Below the pieces are notes generated by a model. That model was not told the origin of the DNA and ran no database searches. It saw only the letters and a list, made by a program, of their open reading frames with translations. Made by a program: the position numbers and the translations under genes. Shown here piece by piece: positions 17,346 to 26,318 of a stretch of 64,000 nucleotides of DNA (its first letter is position 1; the number at the start of each line of letters is the position of its first letter). This DNA is from Brevibacterium epidermidis NBRC 14811 (GTDB lineage Bacteria; Actinomycetota; Actinomycetes; Actinomycetales; Brevibacteriaceae), in assembly GCF_001570805.1 (NCBI RefSeq), contig NZ_BCSJ01000018.1:62001-126000 (forward strand), written 5' to 3'.

Positions 17346-18554
17346 TCAGACCCTTTCGATGATCGTCGCGATGCCCATGCCTGCGCCGATGCACAGGGTG
17401 ACGAGTCCACGCTTAAGGTCGCGGCGCTCGAGTTCGTCGAGAACAGTGCCCAGAATCATGGCGCCGGTGGCTCCCAGCGGGTGGCCCATGGCGATGGCTC
17501 CGCCGTTGACGTTGACCTTCTCGTGGGGGATGTTGAGATCCTTCATCCACTTGAGCACGACGGCGGCGAATGCCTCGTTGAGTTCGAACAGATCGATGTC
17601 ATCGACGGTCATGCCGGCTTTGTCAAGGGCCTTCTTCGTCGCCGGAGTCGGACCGGTGAGCATGATGGTGGGTTCGGACCCAGTGACTGCGGTGGAGACG
17701 ATCCGGGCGCGGGGCTTCATCCCCATCTTCTGACCGACTTCCTCGTCGCCGAGGATGACGAGCGCAGCTCCGTCGACGATTCCGGAGGAGTTCGCGGCGG
17801 TGTGGACGTGGTCGATGGCTTCGATCCAGTGGTACTTCTGCAGGGCCACCTCGTCGAACCCGGTCTGAGCGGCGAGCTTGGCGAAGGCTGGTGGCAGCTG
17901 AGACAGCGATTCGACGGTCGATCCGGGACGCATGTGCTCATCGCGGTCGAGCACGGTGATGCCGTTGATGTCCTTGACCGGGATGATCGAATTTTCGAAG
18001 AGGCTGTTCTCCCAGGCCGCGGCGGCTCGCTTCTGCGATTCGGCGGCGAAGGCGTCCACGTCTGCACGGCTGAAGCCCTCGGTGGTGGCGATGAGGTCGG
18101 CACCGATTCCCTGGGGCACGAAGTACGTGTCATAGTTCGTCGCCGGATCCTGCGCCCAGGCTCCGCCGTCGGATCCCAGCGGCACACGGGACATCGATTC
18201 GACGCCACCGGCGAGGACGAGGTTCTCGAATCCGGAGCCGACCTTCTGGGCGGCGATGTTGACGGCTTCGAGCCCGGAGGCGCAGAAGCGGTTGACCTGA
18301 ACGCCGGCGACGGACTCGTCGAGGCCGGCGGCGATCGCGGCGACACGGGCGATGTCGCTGCCCTGTTCGCCGACTGGAGAGACGACGCCGAGGACGATGT
18401 CGTCGATGGCCTTGTCGTCGAGATCGGGGTTGCGCTCGCGGAGAGCGTCGATGAGCCCGGTCACGAGATCGATGGGTTTGACGCTGTGCAGCGCCCCGCC
18501 GCGGTTCTTACCGCGTGGGGTGCGCACCGCGTCGTAGATGAACGCTTCGCTCAT
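17346..18554 (-). CDS. fadA: acetyl-CoA acyltransferase (thiolase)
   Basis: The 402-residue thiolase cleaves 3-ketoacyl-CoA with CoA. Active-site motifs: [13 protein letters not shown] (nucleophile Cys near residue 91), [16 protein letters not shown] (His) and [14 protein letters not shown] (second Cys). GAGGAATTC lies just ahead of the ATG at 18554. It is the first gene of the fadA-fadB operon. A near-perfect 16-nt palindrome 40 nt upstream is a candidate operator for a TetR- or FadR-type repressor. Confidence 0.93.
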   Translation of the reverse strand: MSEAFIYDAVRTPRGKNRGGALHSVKPIDLVTGLIDALRERNPDLDDKAIDDIVLGVVSPVGEQGSDIARVAAIAAGLDESVAGVQVNRFCASGLEAVNIAAQKVGSGFENLVLAGGVESMSRVPLGSDGGAWAQDPATNYDTYFVPQGIGADLIATTEGFSRADVDAFAAESQKRAAAAWENSLFENSIIPVKDINGITVLDRDEHMRPGSTVESLSQLPPAFAKLAAQTGFDEVALQKYHWIEAIDHVHTAANSSGIVDGAALVILGDEEVGQKMGMKPRARIVSTAVTGSEPTIMLTGPTPATKKALDKAGMTVDDIDLFELNEAFAAVVLKWMKDLNIPHEKVNVNGGAIAMGHPLGATGAMILGTVLDELERRDLKRGLVTLCIGAGMGIATIIERV

Positions 18555-18593
18555 GAATTCCTCACAGACTGGATGGAAGATCGACCCTGAGAT

Positions 18594-18609
18594 CTGATCG
18601 ATCGTTCAG
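18594..18609. promoter_or_regulatory. candidate fad-operon operator palindrome
   Basis: CTGATCGATCGTTCAG is symmetric at 14 of 16 positions and lies 40-55 nt upstream of the thiolase start. Similar TGAnCGATCGnTCA palindromes are bound by TetR-type fatty-acid regulators; which protein binds here is unknown, as no regulator gene is adjacent. The rest of 18555-18839 shows no gene. Confidence 0.5.
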
Positions 18610-18839
18610 TAACATTCGCACGTCCCATTGTGCCCCGGTTTCGGGTGACGAGCAACACACGCTGGTCCCGTTCGGAGCATGGCGCGACCGCGGATCGGAG
18701 AGGCGCGGATTGAGACGACAGCCCCCACTGACCTCTCGAACTGATAACAGTTCTCCGGCCGAGTCATTTCGGCGGCACCGAAAGACAGCAGGTGTGGTTA
18801 AGATGGCTCGACTCATCATTTCTGACCCCCTGGAGAATC

Positions 18840-19244
18840 ATGTCCTTGACCACCCCTGCCCGCACGAAGATGGGCTCGAAGCTGATGGCGCTGACCCTTG
18901 CGGCCGGCCTGCTCGCCGGCCCCATCGCCGTCGACGCGGCACCTGCCGAAGCTGCGACGAAGAAATGCGCAGTGAAGATGTCTAACTCGAAGCCCCGCCA
19001 GTACTCGAACACCTGGGTCAACGTCTCGAAGGTCGGGCCGAAGGCCAAGGTTGAGACCATCGCTCACTACAAGACGACGAAGACGAAGAAGAAGGCCACC
19101 GCATCGAAGAAGGGCAAGGCCTCACTGAAGTACTACATCTCCGGAGCGACACCGGGCAAGAAGGTTTCCGTGACCGTGACGGCAAAGAAGGGCAAGACGA
19201 CGTGGAAGTGCTCGACGTCGTTCAAGCCCGTGAAGAAGCGCTGA
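18840..19244 (+). CDS. small secreted lysine-rich protein, unknown function
   Basis: The predicted protein has 134 residues. It starts with a clear signal peptide (KLMALTLAAGLLAGPIA core, likely cleavage after AEAA near residue 39). The mature part is very basic, with Lys/Thr runs (KTKKKATASKKGKASLK), and two Cys residues (43 and 114) that could form a disulfide bracketing a small beta-rich domain. The ATG at 18840 has TGGAGA six bases upstream; the longer frame from 18792 would bury the signal peptide. A strong terminator follows. I do not recognise the family. Confidence 0.7.
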   Translation: MSLTTPARTKMGSKLMALTLAAGLLAGPIAVDAAPAEAATKKCAVKMSNSKPRQYSNTWVNVSKVGPKAKVETIAHYKTTKTKKKATASKKGKASLKYYISGATPGKKVSVTVTAKKGKTTWKCSTSFKPVKKR

Positions 19245-19292
19245 GCGTCTGAGAGTCTCGCGTCCTCGGCGCAGACACGACGGATGCAAAAT

Positions 19293-19328
19293 GCCCCTCT
19301 GATCATCATTTCTGCTGATCAGAGGGGC
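19293..19328 (+). terminator. stem-loop terminator after the secreted protein gene
   Basis: Perfect 13-nt arms GCCCCTCTGATCA and TGATCAGAGGGGC enclose a 10-nt loop. It lies between the secreted-protein gene (+) and tRNA-Thr (-), and could end transcription in both directions. Confidence 0.8.
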
Positions 19329-19336
19329 TGTTGCCG

Positions 19337-19409
19337 AGCCGCCTGCGGGAATCGAACCCGCGACCTATTCATTACGAGTGAATCGCTCTGCCGACTGAGC
19401 TAAGGCGGC
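19337..19409 (-). tRNA. tRNA-Thr (anticodon CGU)
   Basis: The minus strand folds as a full cloverleaf: acceptor arm GCCGCCT/AGGCGGC, D-arm with TAGCTCAGTCGGCAGAGC, anticodon stem ATTCA/TGAAT with loop CTCGTAA (anticodon CGT, reading ACG), and T-arm GCGGGTTCGATTCCCGC. The discriminator base is U, and CCA is not encoded, as is usual in actinobacteria. Confidence 0.97.
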
Positions 19410-19617
19410 AACCGAACCAACTTTAGCCAACTTCTCTGCCAGCGGTCAAAACGGCGATCGCCCTGCTGGGCGGTAGAGACAGAGAGCTTCGTCACCCCCT
19501 TACTGACGGGCGACATCCGGGCGTCCGGCCCGCCGTCGAGCGGGTGCCGCACAGCAACAGTCGCGCACCCGCTAACCTTGAAAGGACAGTTGGCACAGAC
19601 ACGAGGGTGAGACATCC

Positions 19618-20736
19618 ATGGCAGAGTTCGACTCCGACGACTTCATGAGTGATTTCCAAGCGCTCATCGAATGCGAGTCGTTCTCCAACGACCTCTCTTT
19701 ATTGGCCCGCAGCGCCCGGCTCGTCTCGCGCATCGGCACCGGGATGCTCGGTGCCGCGCCTCAGATCATCGAGACCGACGGCCACCCGCATGTGCTGTGG
19801 CGCTTCGGCACCGGCCCGCGCAAGGTCGTGCTCATCGGTCACCACGACACTGTCTGGCCCACCGGCACGCTCGCCGACTTCCCGTACTCGGTCAAGGACG
19901 GGGTGGTCCGCGGACCCGGCGCCGATGATATGAAGGGCGGACTGCTCATCGCGATCTACGCCTTGGCGAAGGTCCGTGCCGAACTCGGCAGCCTCGATGG
20001 TGTCAGCCTCCTCATCACTGCCGATGAGGAACTCGGCTCCCCGGGCTCTCGGCAGATCATCGAAGACGAAGCCCGCGGGGCGAAGGCCGCTCTCGTGTTC
20101 GAAAGCGGCGCCGCGCATGGTGCCGTCAAGATCGCTCGCAAAGGAGTGGCGATCTATCAGCTCCACGTCACCGGTCTGGCATCGCACGCCGGAGTCGAAC
20201 CGGAGAAGGGAATCAACGCCACCATCGAAGTGGCCAACCAGGTCATCGAAATCGCCGCACTGCACAAGCCCGCGGTCGGCACCTCCGTCGTTCCGACCGT
20301 GATGACCAGCGGATCGACCACGAACACCGTGCCTGCCAAAGCCGTCGTCGGCATCGACTCCAGAGCAGCCTCGGCGAAAGAGCAGGTGCGCATCGATGAC
20401 GCTCTGCGTGCGCTGTCGCCCACCGTGGCCGGTGCCAAGATCGAACTCAAGGGTGGCATCAACCGCGCACCGCTCGAAGAGGACATGGCCATGGGCCTCT
20501 ATGCCCGAGCCCAACGTCTGGCCGGACGACTCGGACATCCACCGCTGCGGTCGGTCGCAGTCGGCGGCGGATCTGACGGCAACTTCACCGCCGGAGTCGG
20601 AACACCGACTCTTGATGGTCTCGGCACAGTCGGCGGAGGATCCCACGCCCGCACCGAACATGCTCTGCAGATCTGGATTCCCCGCCGCATCGAACTCACC
20701 GCGGCACTCGTCGCAGAGCTCCTCACGGAGAGCTGA
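19618..20736 (+). CDS. M20-family metallopeptidase (carboxypeptidase G2-like)
   Basis: The 372-residue protein has the two-domain M20 layout. Zinc-site motifs: IGHHDTVWPTGT (His and Asp near 75-77), GPGADDMKGG (bridging Asp near 103), TADEELGSPGS (catalytic and metal Glu residues), and a C-terminal GSHARTEH His. A dimerisation domain starts around ARKGVAIYQLHVTGLASHAG. Such enzymes remove a C-terminal amino acid or deacylate N-acyl amino acids; the substrate cannot be named. It has no signal peptide, so it is cytoplasmic. It is convergent with holB across a shared hairpin. Confidence 0.88.
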   Translation: MAEFDSDDFMSDFQALIECESFSNDLSLLARSARLVSRIGTGMLGAAPQIIETDGHPHVLWRFGTGPRKVVLIGHHDTVWPTGTLADFPYSVKDGVVRGPGADDMKGGLLIAIYALAKVRAELGSLDGVSLLITADEELGSPGSRQIIEDEARGAKAALVFESGAAHGAVKIARKGVAIYQLHVTGLASHAGVEPEKGINATIEVANQVIEIAALHKPAVGTSVVPTVMTSGSTTNTVPAKAVVGIDSRAASAKEQVRIDDALRALSPTVAGAKIELKGGINRAPLEEDMAMGLYARAQRLAGRLGHPPLRSVAVGGGSDGNFTAGVGTPTLDGLGTVGGGSHARTEHALQIWIPRRIELTAALVAELLTES

Positions 20737-20771
20737 GGGGCCTGCTGCTCCCCCAGCAGCTGTCGGGCCCC
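20737..20771. terminator. bidirectional hairpin between M20 gene and holB
   Basis: Outer arms GGGGCC/GGCCCC and inner arms GCTGCT/AGCAGC make a compound hairpin in the 40-nt convergent gap. Confidence 0.6.
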
Positions 20772-20776
20772 GGAAC

Positions 20777-21934
20777 TTAGATCGCGCCGGTGCGGTCTTC
20801 CTGCAGCCAGGGGTTCGACAGCAGCACGAAGGCTGCTTCGACGATGAGCACCGGCGACATGTTCGTCTGCAGACGCTGGCGGGCCTCGGTGATGGCGTCG
20901 ATGCGCAGCAGCGTGGTGTCGGGACCATCCCGGTTCGCCTGTTCGGCGATGAGGTCGACTTCGCCCGCGTTGATCCACCCGTCACGGATCCCCAGCTGGT
21001 ACATGAGGATGTCGCGGTAGAGGCTCATGAGTTCGAGGAAGATCCGGTCGAGCTCATCGTTGCGGGCCCGCACCGAGCGGCGCTTCTGCTCCTCCTCGAG
21101 CTTCCTGATCTGCGCTCTGGCCGACGGCGGAATCGTCTTCTCCCCTTCGACACCCAAGGTGGTCAGCAGCTGAGTCCGCTCGGCGGCGTTGCGCTCTTCG
21201 ACTCGTGACTTCGCGGTTTCGGCAGCGTTGTCGACGATGCGGCCGGCCAAACGGATCGTCGCCCCCACGGAGGTGAGTTTGCCGGGGATCGCGAGAATCT
21301 GTTTACGTTCGGCATCAGCCGATTCGTTGAGTGCGAGGTATTTCGCGCGCCCGATGTGGTTCTGGGCCACTGCGGCAGCCCAGTGTGCGCGATCTTCCGA
21401 GACGTTGTCGCGCTGCATCAGCAGCTGTGCCACGGCATCCCGAGAGGGGATGCGCAGTCGCACAGGACGACACCGCGACCGGATGGTGGTGAGCACATCG
21501 ATCGGACTCGGCGCGCACAGCAGCCACACGGTTCCCGGAGGCGGCTCTTCGATGGCTTTGAGCAGCACGTTCGCGGTGCGCTCCATCATCCGGTCGGCAT
21601 CTTCGATGATGACGACGCGCCATTTCGAGTTCACGGGCGACGCCTGTGCCTTGGACACGAGTTCACGGACCTCTTCGATCGATATGACCGATTTCTGCGT
21701 CGACATGATCGTCAGGGACTCGTGATGACCCGACAGCACTCGGGCGGTCACGTCATTCGATTCAGTGCCCCCGGAGATGAGCGCGGCGGCGAAGGCGCGT
21801 GCCGCATTCGATCGGCCCGACCCGGGCGGTCCGGTGAACAGCCACGCATGGGTCATCGCCGCCGGGTTGTCGAGCGCATAGCCGAGCTGGGTGATGACGT
21901 CATCCTGGCCGACGAGTTCGTCGAAGACGCTCAC
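20777..21934 (-). CDS. holB: DNA polymerase III delta-prime subunit
   Basis: Part of the clamp-loader complex that places the sliding clamp on DNA. The 385-residue AAA+ protein starts FDELVGQDDVITQL, has a P-loop-like GPPGSGRSNAARAF near 43, and carries IEDADRMMERTANVLLKAIEEPP and the SRC motif (IRSRCRPVRL) used for ATP sensing in trans. The P-loop Lys is replaced by Arg, as expected for a delta-prime subunit that does not hydrolyse ATP. The GTG at 21934 overlaps the tmk stop region and has GGGAGG upstream; the longer frame from 22042 is not supported. Confidence 0.9.
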   Translation of the reverse strand: MSVFDELVGQDDVITQLGYALDNPAAMTHAWLFTGPPGSGRSNAARAFAAALISGGTESNDVTARVLSGHHESLTIMSTQKSVISIEEVRELVSKAQASPVNSKWRVVIIEDADRMMERTANVLLKAIEEPPPGTVWLLCAPSPIDVLTTIRSRCRPVRLRIPSRDAVAQLLMQRDNVSEDRAHWAAAVAQNHIGRAKYLALNESADAERKQILAIPGKLTSVGATIRLAGRIVDNAAETAKSRVEERNAAERTQLLTTLGVEGEKTIPPSARAQIRKLEEEQKRRSVRARNDELDRIFLELMSLYRDILMYQLGIRDGWINAGEVDLIAEQANRDGPDTTLLRIDAITEARQRLQTNMSPVLIVEAAFVLLSNPWLQEDRTGAI

Positions 21935-21935
21935 T

Positions 21936-24851
21936 TCAGGAATCCTCCCGGTTGGTGAAGCGACGGTTGCTGCGTTCGCGCTGCCGGCGCAAGCGCTCCC
22001 GAGCCTGCCGTTCGATCTCGGCCTGAGCCTGCAGTCGTTCACGGCTCATCTCGCGGGAGGTGCGGGCTGGCAGAACCGTGGTCTCCGCGTCCCCGCCGTC
22101 GACCGAGTCGCCTGCTGCGTCATCCGGGCCGGTTTCGGCAGGTGGATCGGCACGGTGGACAACGCGAGTTTCGGCGTCTTCGGGGTCGACGCGGTTGACG
22201 ATCCGAGTCTCAGCATTCTCGTCCGTGGCGATTCGGTCCGTCGGCACCCCATCGGCCTCGTCGCTGTCGTCGACGAGCGCCTCCGAGGCGGTCCCGCTGG
22301 CCGGCAGCACCGTGGTCGCCGCGTCCTCGTCGGAACGGTTCGGGGCCTCATCTGAACGATGCGAGCCCTTCGGTTCCAAGAAGGACGGAAGTTCCTCCTC
22401 ATCGCCTTCCGAATCCCGGTCCGCATTCTCATCCGCGGATGCCGGGGATGCGGAAGCGGCGGAGCGTTCCACATTCGCCGAGGCGGCCGGATCCTCCCGC
22501 AGATCGGCCCCGAGGTCGACGCGTTCGGTGGGAACCGCACCGGAGATCTCGGCCTCGGCGTCGGTGATCGCAGAGGGAACGAACCGATCGCTGGAGGCCG
22601 GGACGAAGCGCGGTCCGCGTTCGTGCACCGCATCGTCGATATCGTCGGTGTCTGTTGCATCAGCGGCTGCTTCGCCTATTGCTTCGCTGCCATCGACGGC
22701 GTCGTCTTCAGTCTCGCGGGCATCGACCGAGTCTGCAGAGCTGTCGCCGGAGTGGGCGTCGTCGGAACCGTCGTCTGCCTCGGCCGTGCCGTCGTCGGGC
22801 ACGGTCCCGGCGGCTACGGCAGCGATCGGCACGGAACTGCGTTCCGGACCGTTGTCGGCCTCAGCCGTCGACGTTGAGGCGGGGGCCGCCTCGGTGCCGG
22901 TGTCGCGTTTGACCAGCGTCTGCGGAAGGCGGGCGCGGATGGCTGCGAGGATCTGTTCGGTGAGCTCATCGGCGTCGACCGAAGCGTCGAGGACGACGTA
23001 CCGGTCGAGTTCCTTGTGGGCACGGGACAGGTAGGTCTGGCGCACCCGCTGGTGGAACTGCTGGTTCTCCTGGTCGAGGTAGTTGCTGTCGCCGCGCTTG
23101 CCCATCCGCTCGGCGGCGACCTCGGGTTCGATGTCGAGGACGATCGTCAGGTTCGGCACGAGCCCCTGGGTGGCCCACCGGCTGAGCGCGAGGATCGTCT
23201 TCTCGTCGAAGCTGCGGCCGGCCGACTGGTAGGCGATCGTCGAATCGATATATCGGTCGGTGATGACGATGTTTCCGGCGTCGAGGCTGGGATCGACCAG
23301 GGACGCCACATGGTGGGCGCGGTCGGCGGCGAAGAGCAGGGCTTCGGTACGCGGGCTCGGCGGATCGGAGTCGAAGAGGACTGAACGAATCTTCGTGCCC
23401 AGTTCGGTGCCGCCGGGTTCGCGCGTGGACTCCACGTGATAACCGTCATCGGCCAGGGCGGCGGAGATGCGTTTGATCTGCGTGGTCTTGCCCGAACCGT
23501 CTCCGCCTTCGATGGCGATGAAGAACCCGGCGCCGAGGCGCTCAGCCGAGTTTCCGAGCCCGCCTGCCGCGGTCTCGGGCTGGCTGGGCGGACGGAATCC
23601 GTGGACGATGTCGACGGACAGACCCTGCAGTTTGTGGGGGTCGAACGTGAAGAGTCCGATGACTCCGGCGACGAGAGCGGCGATGCCGAAGATGAGGAAC
23701 GCGACGTCGCTGGGGGCCAGAACCCAGTCCGGGCTCGAACCGACTTCGACCGTGCCGCCGAGGTCGAGTGCGTTGATCACCAATGCCAGGCCGGCACCGG
23801 CGACGGCACCGTAGCGGCGGGAGAAGTCATAGGGCTGAGCGCGCACGCCGATGCCGACGAGGAACGCGATCGCGGCCGAGAGCACGACCTTGCCGGAGAG
23901 TTCGTTGATGCTTCCGGTGGCCAGCAGCAGCACACCGGAGACGAGCAGACCGAAGGTGGACACGCGCGGACGGGACATTCCGGGAGCGAAGGTCGGACCC
24001 ATCTCGAATCCGATTGCCCATCCGACGAGACAGCAGGCGATGATGACCGCGAAGCCAGCTTGACCGTAGCCGTGGCCGATCGCCGTCGGCTGAGCGAGCA
24101 TGAAGGTGGCGCCGAGGACGGCGAAGAGGCCGATGCACACCCACGGATTCGAAATCGATTCGGCGGGGCGGGCCACCCGGGCTTTGAGTTCGGGGAACTG
24201 CCCGGTCGTCGCGGACTCCGCGTGCAGGGCGCGTTCGGGGGCGAGGAAGATGATCACGGAACCGGCGGCCATGCCGATGCCCACCAGCAGTGACACCCAT
24301 CCGAGCGCCTGGGTTCCCGCAGCGGAGCCGCCGAGGATCTGGAAAGCGCAGGAGACGAACACGAGGACGGCCGCGGGAATGCCGACACGACGCCACGGCT
24401 TCTCATGTCTGAACGGGTTGATGCTCATGAGCAGTCCCACCACGGCGCCGAGGAACAGGGCCGCGACCCAGGTCAGCCAGGCACTGGGAGCGAGGCTGAG
24501 GACGACGAGGACCGCGGCTTCGATGATCGCGGAGATCGACAGAGCGGTCTTGCGCACCCCCGGAGGTCGTGAGGCGAAGACCTTGGAGGGGATGAAGAGG
24601 CCGGCGCAGGAGAGGGCGAAGACGATGAGCAGCGACAGGCTGCCCATCTGGTTGTCGAATCCTCCGGCGCTCAGCGACTCCCCCATGGCGGTGAAGGCGC
24701 GTCCGCCCACCGTCGCGACGAGTCCGCTGGTTCCTGCCACGACATAGCTGATCGCGACAAGAACGATCAGTGCACCCCAGGCGGCGGTCTCGGTGACCAG
24801 GCGGCCGGGGGCTCCGGGCAGTCGGTGTCCTGTAGTCGTCAACATGCTCAC
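21936..24851 (-). CDS. tmk: membrane-domain / thymidylate kinase fusion with acidic tail
   Basis: A 971-residue, three-part protein. Residues about 20-405 contain roughly a dozen hydrophobic segments with an MFS-like pattern. Residues 441-650 are a complete dTMP kinase: P-loop IEGGDGSGKT (447-456), REPGGTELG and ITDRYIDSTIAYQSAG. Residues about 665-971 are a disordered acidic Asp/Glu/Ser/Ala tail that ends in a basic Arg-rich helix (RERLRRQRERSNRR). MFS-like/Tmk fusions are known in actinobacteria; the long tail is unusual. The kinase makes dTDP from dTMP. GTG at 24851 lies 6 nt after TAGTGT, suggesting a leaderless mRNA; ATG at 24845 is an alternative. Confidence 0.9.
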   Translation of the reverse strand: MSMLTTTGHRLPGAPGRLVTETAAWGALIVLVAISYVVAGTSGLVATVGGRAFTAMGESLSAGGFDNQMGSLSLLIVFALSCAGLFIPSKVFASRPPGVRKTALSISAIIEAAVLVVLSLAPSAWLTWVAALFLGAVVGLLMSINPFRHEKPWRRVGIPAAVLVFVSCAFQILGGSAAGTQALGWVSLLVGIGMAAGSVIIFLAPERALHAESATTGQFPELKARVARPAESISNPWVCIGLFAVLGATFMLAQPTAIGHGYGQAGFAVIIACCLVGWAIGFEMGPTFAPGMSRPRVSTFGLLVSGVLLLATGSINELSGKVVLSAAIAFLVGIGVRAQPYDFSRRYGAVAGAGLALVINALDLGGTVEVGSSPDWVLAPSDVAFLIFGIAALVAGVIGLFTFDPHKLQGLSVDIVHGFRPPSQPETAAGGLGNSAERLGAGFFIAIEGGDGSGKTTQIKRISAALADDGYHVESTREPGGTELGTKIRSVLFDSDPPSPRTEALLFAADRAHHVASLVDPSLDAGNIVITDRYIDSTIAYQSAGRSFDEKTILALSRWATQGLVPNLTIVLDIEPEVAAERMGKRGDSNYLDQENQQFHQRVRQTYLSRAHKELDRYVVLDASVDADELTEQILAAIRARLPQTLVKRDTGTEAAPASTSTAEADNGPERSSVPIAAVAAGTVPDDGTAEADDGSDDAHSGDSSADSVDARETEDDAVDGSEAIGEAAADATDTDDIDDAVHERGPRFVPASSDRFVPSAITDAEAEISGAVPTERVDLGADLREDPAASANVERSAASASPASADENADRDSEGDEEELPSFLEPKGSHRSDEAPNRSDEDAATTVLPASGTASEALVDDSDEADGVPTDRIATDENAETRIVNRVDPEDAETRVVHRADPPAETGPDDAAGDSVDGGDAETTVLPARTSREMSRERLQAQAEIERQARERLRRQRERSNRRFTNREDS

Positions 24852-24857
24852 AGCCCT

Positions 24858-24947
24858 ACACTATCTGCCCGAACTGACATATCTCTTGGAAACGAGTGCG
24901 ATCTGCGACAACCCGAACCCGGTCAGAGCCTGCCGATCCTCTACCCT
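24858..24947. promoter_or_regulatory. divergent leaderless promoters for tmk and lipoate-ligase-like gene
   Basis: Minus strand: TAGTGT (24863-24858) lies 6 nt before the tmk GTG. Plus strand: TACCCT (24942-24947) lies 7 nt before the GTG at 24955. Both match TAnnnT -10 boxes spaced for leaderless transcripts; neither gene has a good ribosome-binding site. Confidence 0.5.
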
Positions 24948-24954
24948 TGAACTC

Positions 24955-25710
24955 GTGCACACAGACAGACTGGCGATGACCACGGTGGCCGCAGACGGTT
25001 TGGGACCGGTGGAAGAACTCGCGTTCGCCCGCGTCCTCCTCGATTCGGTCAAGGCCGGACGTCGCGGGGCGACTCTGCGGATGTACCGGCCTGCCCCGAC
25101 TCTGGCCTTCGGTGCCCGTGATCGTTTCCTGCCCGGCTTCGCCACCGCCATCGAAGCGGCCCGGGACCACGGTTTCACGCCTGCTCTGCGCAGCCTCGGC
25201 GGGCGTGCGGCTGCCTACCATCCGGGATCTCTGGTCATCGATCACATCGAACCGAGTGATTCGTTCATCACGAACACCAACGCACGGTTCACCGGTTTCG
25301 GTGAGGATTATGTCGAGGTGCTGCGGGGGCTGGGCATCGACGCCCGCCTCGGCGAGATTCCCGGCGAATACTGCCCGGGCGAACACAGCGTCAATGTGGC
25401 CGGGCGGATCAAGGCGATCGGCACCGCGCAGCGTGTGGTCTCCGGGGCGTGGCTGTTTTCGTCGTCCGTCGTCATCGAGGATCCGGATCCGATCCGTGCG
25501 GTGCTCACCGATGTCGAAGCCGCCCTCGGCATCGAATGGGATCCGTCTACGGGCGGATCGATCAGCGAGATCCACCCCGAGGTGACGATCGATTCCGTCG
25601 CCGAGGCGTTCGCCGCCTTCTACTCCGACGCGCATCCGGAAACACCCCAGTCCCCCACCGCCGAGGAGCTGGCCGAGGTGGCCGCCCACGCAGACAAACA
25701 CCGACTCTGA
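24955..25710 (+). CDS. lipoate-protein ligase A / BPL-LplA-LipB family protein
   Basis: The 251-residue protein has the LplA fold: MYRPAPTLAFGARDRFLPGF (the LplA 'RW..P.v.iGr.Q' region), SLGGRAAAYHPGSLVIDHIE (equivalent of RRxSGGGAVYHD) and NVAGRIKAIGTAQR, with the conserved lysine that binds the acyl-AMP. Members attach lipoate or octanoate to lipoyl domains, and some only transfer between proteins. The central Gly-Gly motif is shortened relative to classic LplA, so the exact activity is uncertain. GTG at 24955 is chosen as a leaderless start. A GNAT gene follows after 9 nt. Confidence 0.75.
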   Translation: MHTDRLAMTTVAADGLGPVEELAFARVLLDSVKAGRRGATLRMYRPAPTLAFGARDRFLPGFATAIEAARDHGFTPALRSLGGRAAAYHPGSLVIDHIEPSDSFITNTNARFTGFGEDYVEVLRGLGIDARLGEIPGEYCPGEHSVNVAGRIKAIGTAQRVVSGAWLFSSSVVIEDPDPIRAVLTDVEAALGIEWDPSTGGSISEIHPEVTIDSVAEAFAAFYSDAHPETPQSPTAEELAEVAAHADKHRL

Positions 25711-25719
25711 GGACACACC

Positions 25720-26214
25720 ATGACCGTCACCGTTCGTGAAGCAGAGCCCGCGGATCTGCCCGACATCCTGCGCCTCGTCCATGCCCTGGCCGTCTACGAG
25801 AAGGAACCGGATGCCGTCGAGGCCACCGAGGCGGACTTCGCGGCCGTGATGTTCCCCGAGGGTGGCCATGCGAATACCTTCGGCCTCGTGGCCGAGTCCG
25901 CCGGCGAGGTCATCGGCATCGCAATCTGGTTCCATTCGTTCTCCACTTGGACGGGCAAGAACGGCATCTGGCTCGAGGACCTCTTCGTCGCCCCCGAGCA
26001 TCGGGGCTCGGGAGCCGGAAAGGCACTGCTCGGCCGGCTGGCGCAGATCTGCCAGGAGCGTGGACTGACCCGGCTCGAATGGTGCGTGCTCAAATGGAAC
26101 ACACCGTCGATCGGTTTCTACGAATCGCTGGGAGCGAAGCCGCAGAACGAGTGGGAGACCTATCGCCTCGACGGCCAGGCGCTCACCGACTTCGCGGATT
26201 CATCGCGCGCTTAG
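25720..26214 (+). CDS. GNAT acetyltransferase (diamine acetyltransferase-like)
   Basis: The 164-residue protein has a single GNAT domain: IREAEPADLPDI-type start (VREAEPADLPDILRLVHALA), IWLEDLFVAPEHRGSGAGKA with the acetyl-CoA loop RGSGAGKA, and the C-terminal NTPSIGFYESLGAKPQNEW. This pattern resembles spermidine/spermine- or thialysine-type N-acetyltransferases, so a small amine is a plausible substrate. GAGGACACACC precedes the ATG. It is in an operon with the lipoate-ligase-like gene, and a very strong terminator follows. Confidence 0.85.
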   Translation: MTVTVREAEPADLPDILRLVHALAVYEKEPDAVEATEADFAAVMFPEGGHANTFGLVAESAGEVIGIAIWFHSFSTWTGKNGIWLEDLFVAPEHRGSGAGKALLGRLAQICQERGLTRLEWCVLKWNTPSIGFYESLGAKPQNEWETYRLDGQALTDFADSSRA

Positions 26215-26247
26215 AACGAGGTCAAGCGAAGAGACAGACTCTGGATA

Positions 26248-26291
26248 CACTTTCGCCCCCTGCCTGATGCTTCAGGCAGGGGGCGAAAGTG
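26248..26291. terminator. 20-bp perfect stem-loop, bidirectional terminator
   Basis: Arms of 20 nt (26248-26267 and 26272-26291, with core GCCCCCTGCCTGA) enclose the loop TGCT. It separates the convergent GNAT and topA genes and is flanked by short A/T stretches usable in both directions. Confidence 0.9.
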
Positions 26292-26318
26292 AATGCTGCG
26301 GGCTCGGCGGCCGTCGAC

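Noticed and set aside
19337..19409. tRNA-Thr as an integration site of a genomic island
   Set aside because: The flanking genes (M20 peptidase, small secreted protein) show no integrase, and I see no direct repeat of the tRNA 3' end within the window.
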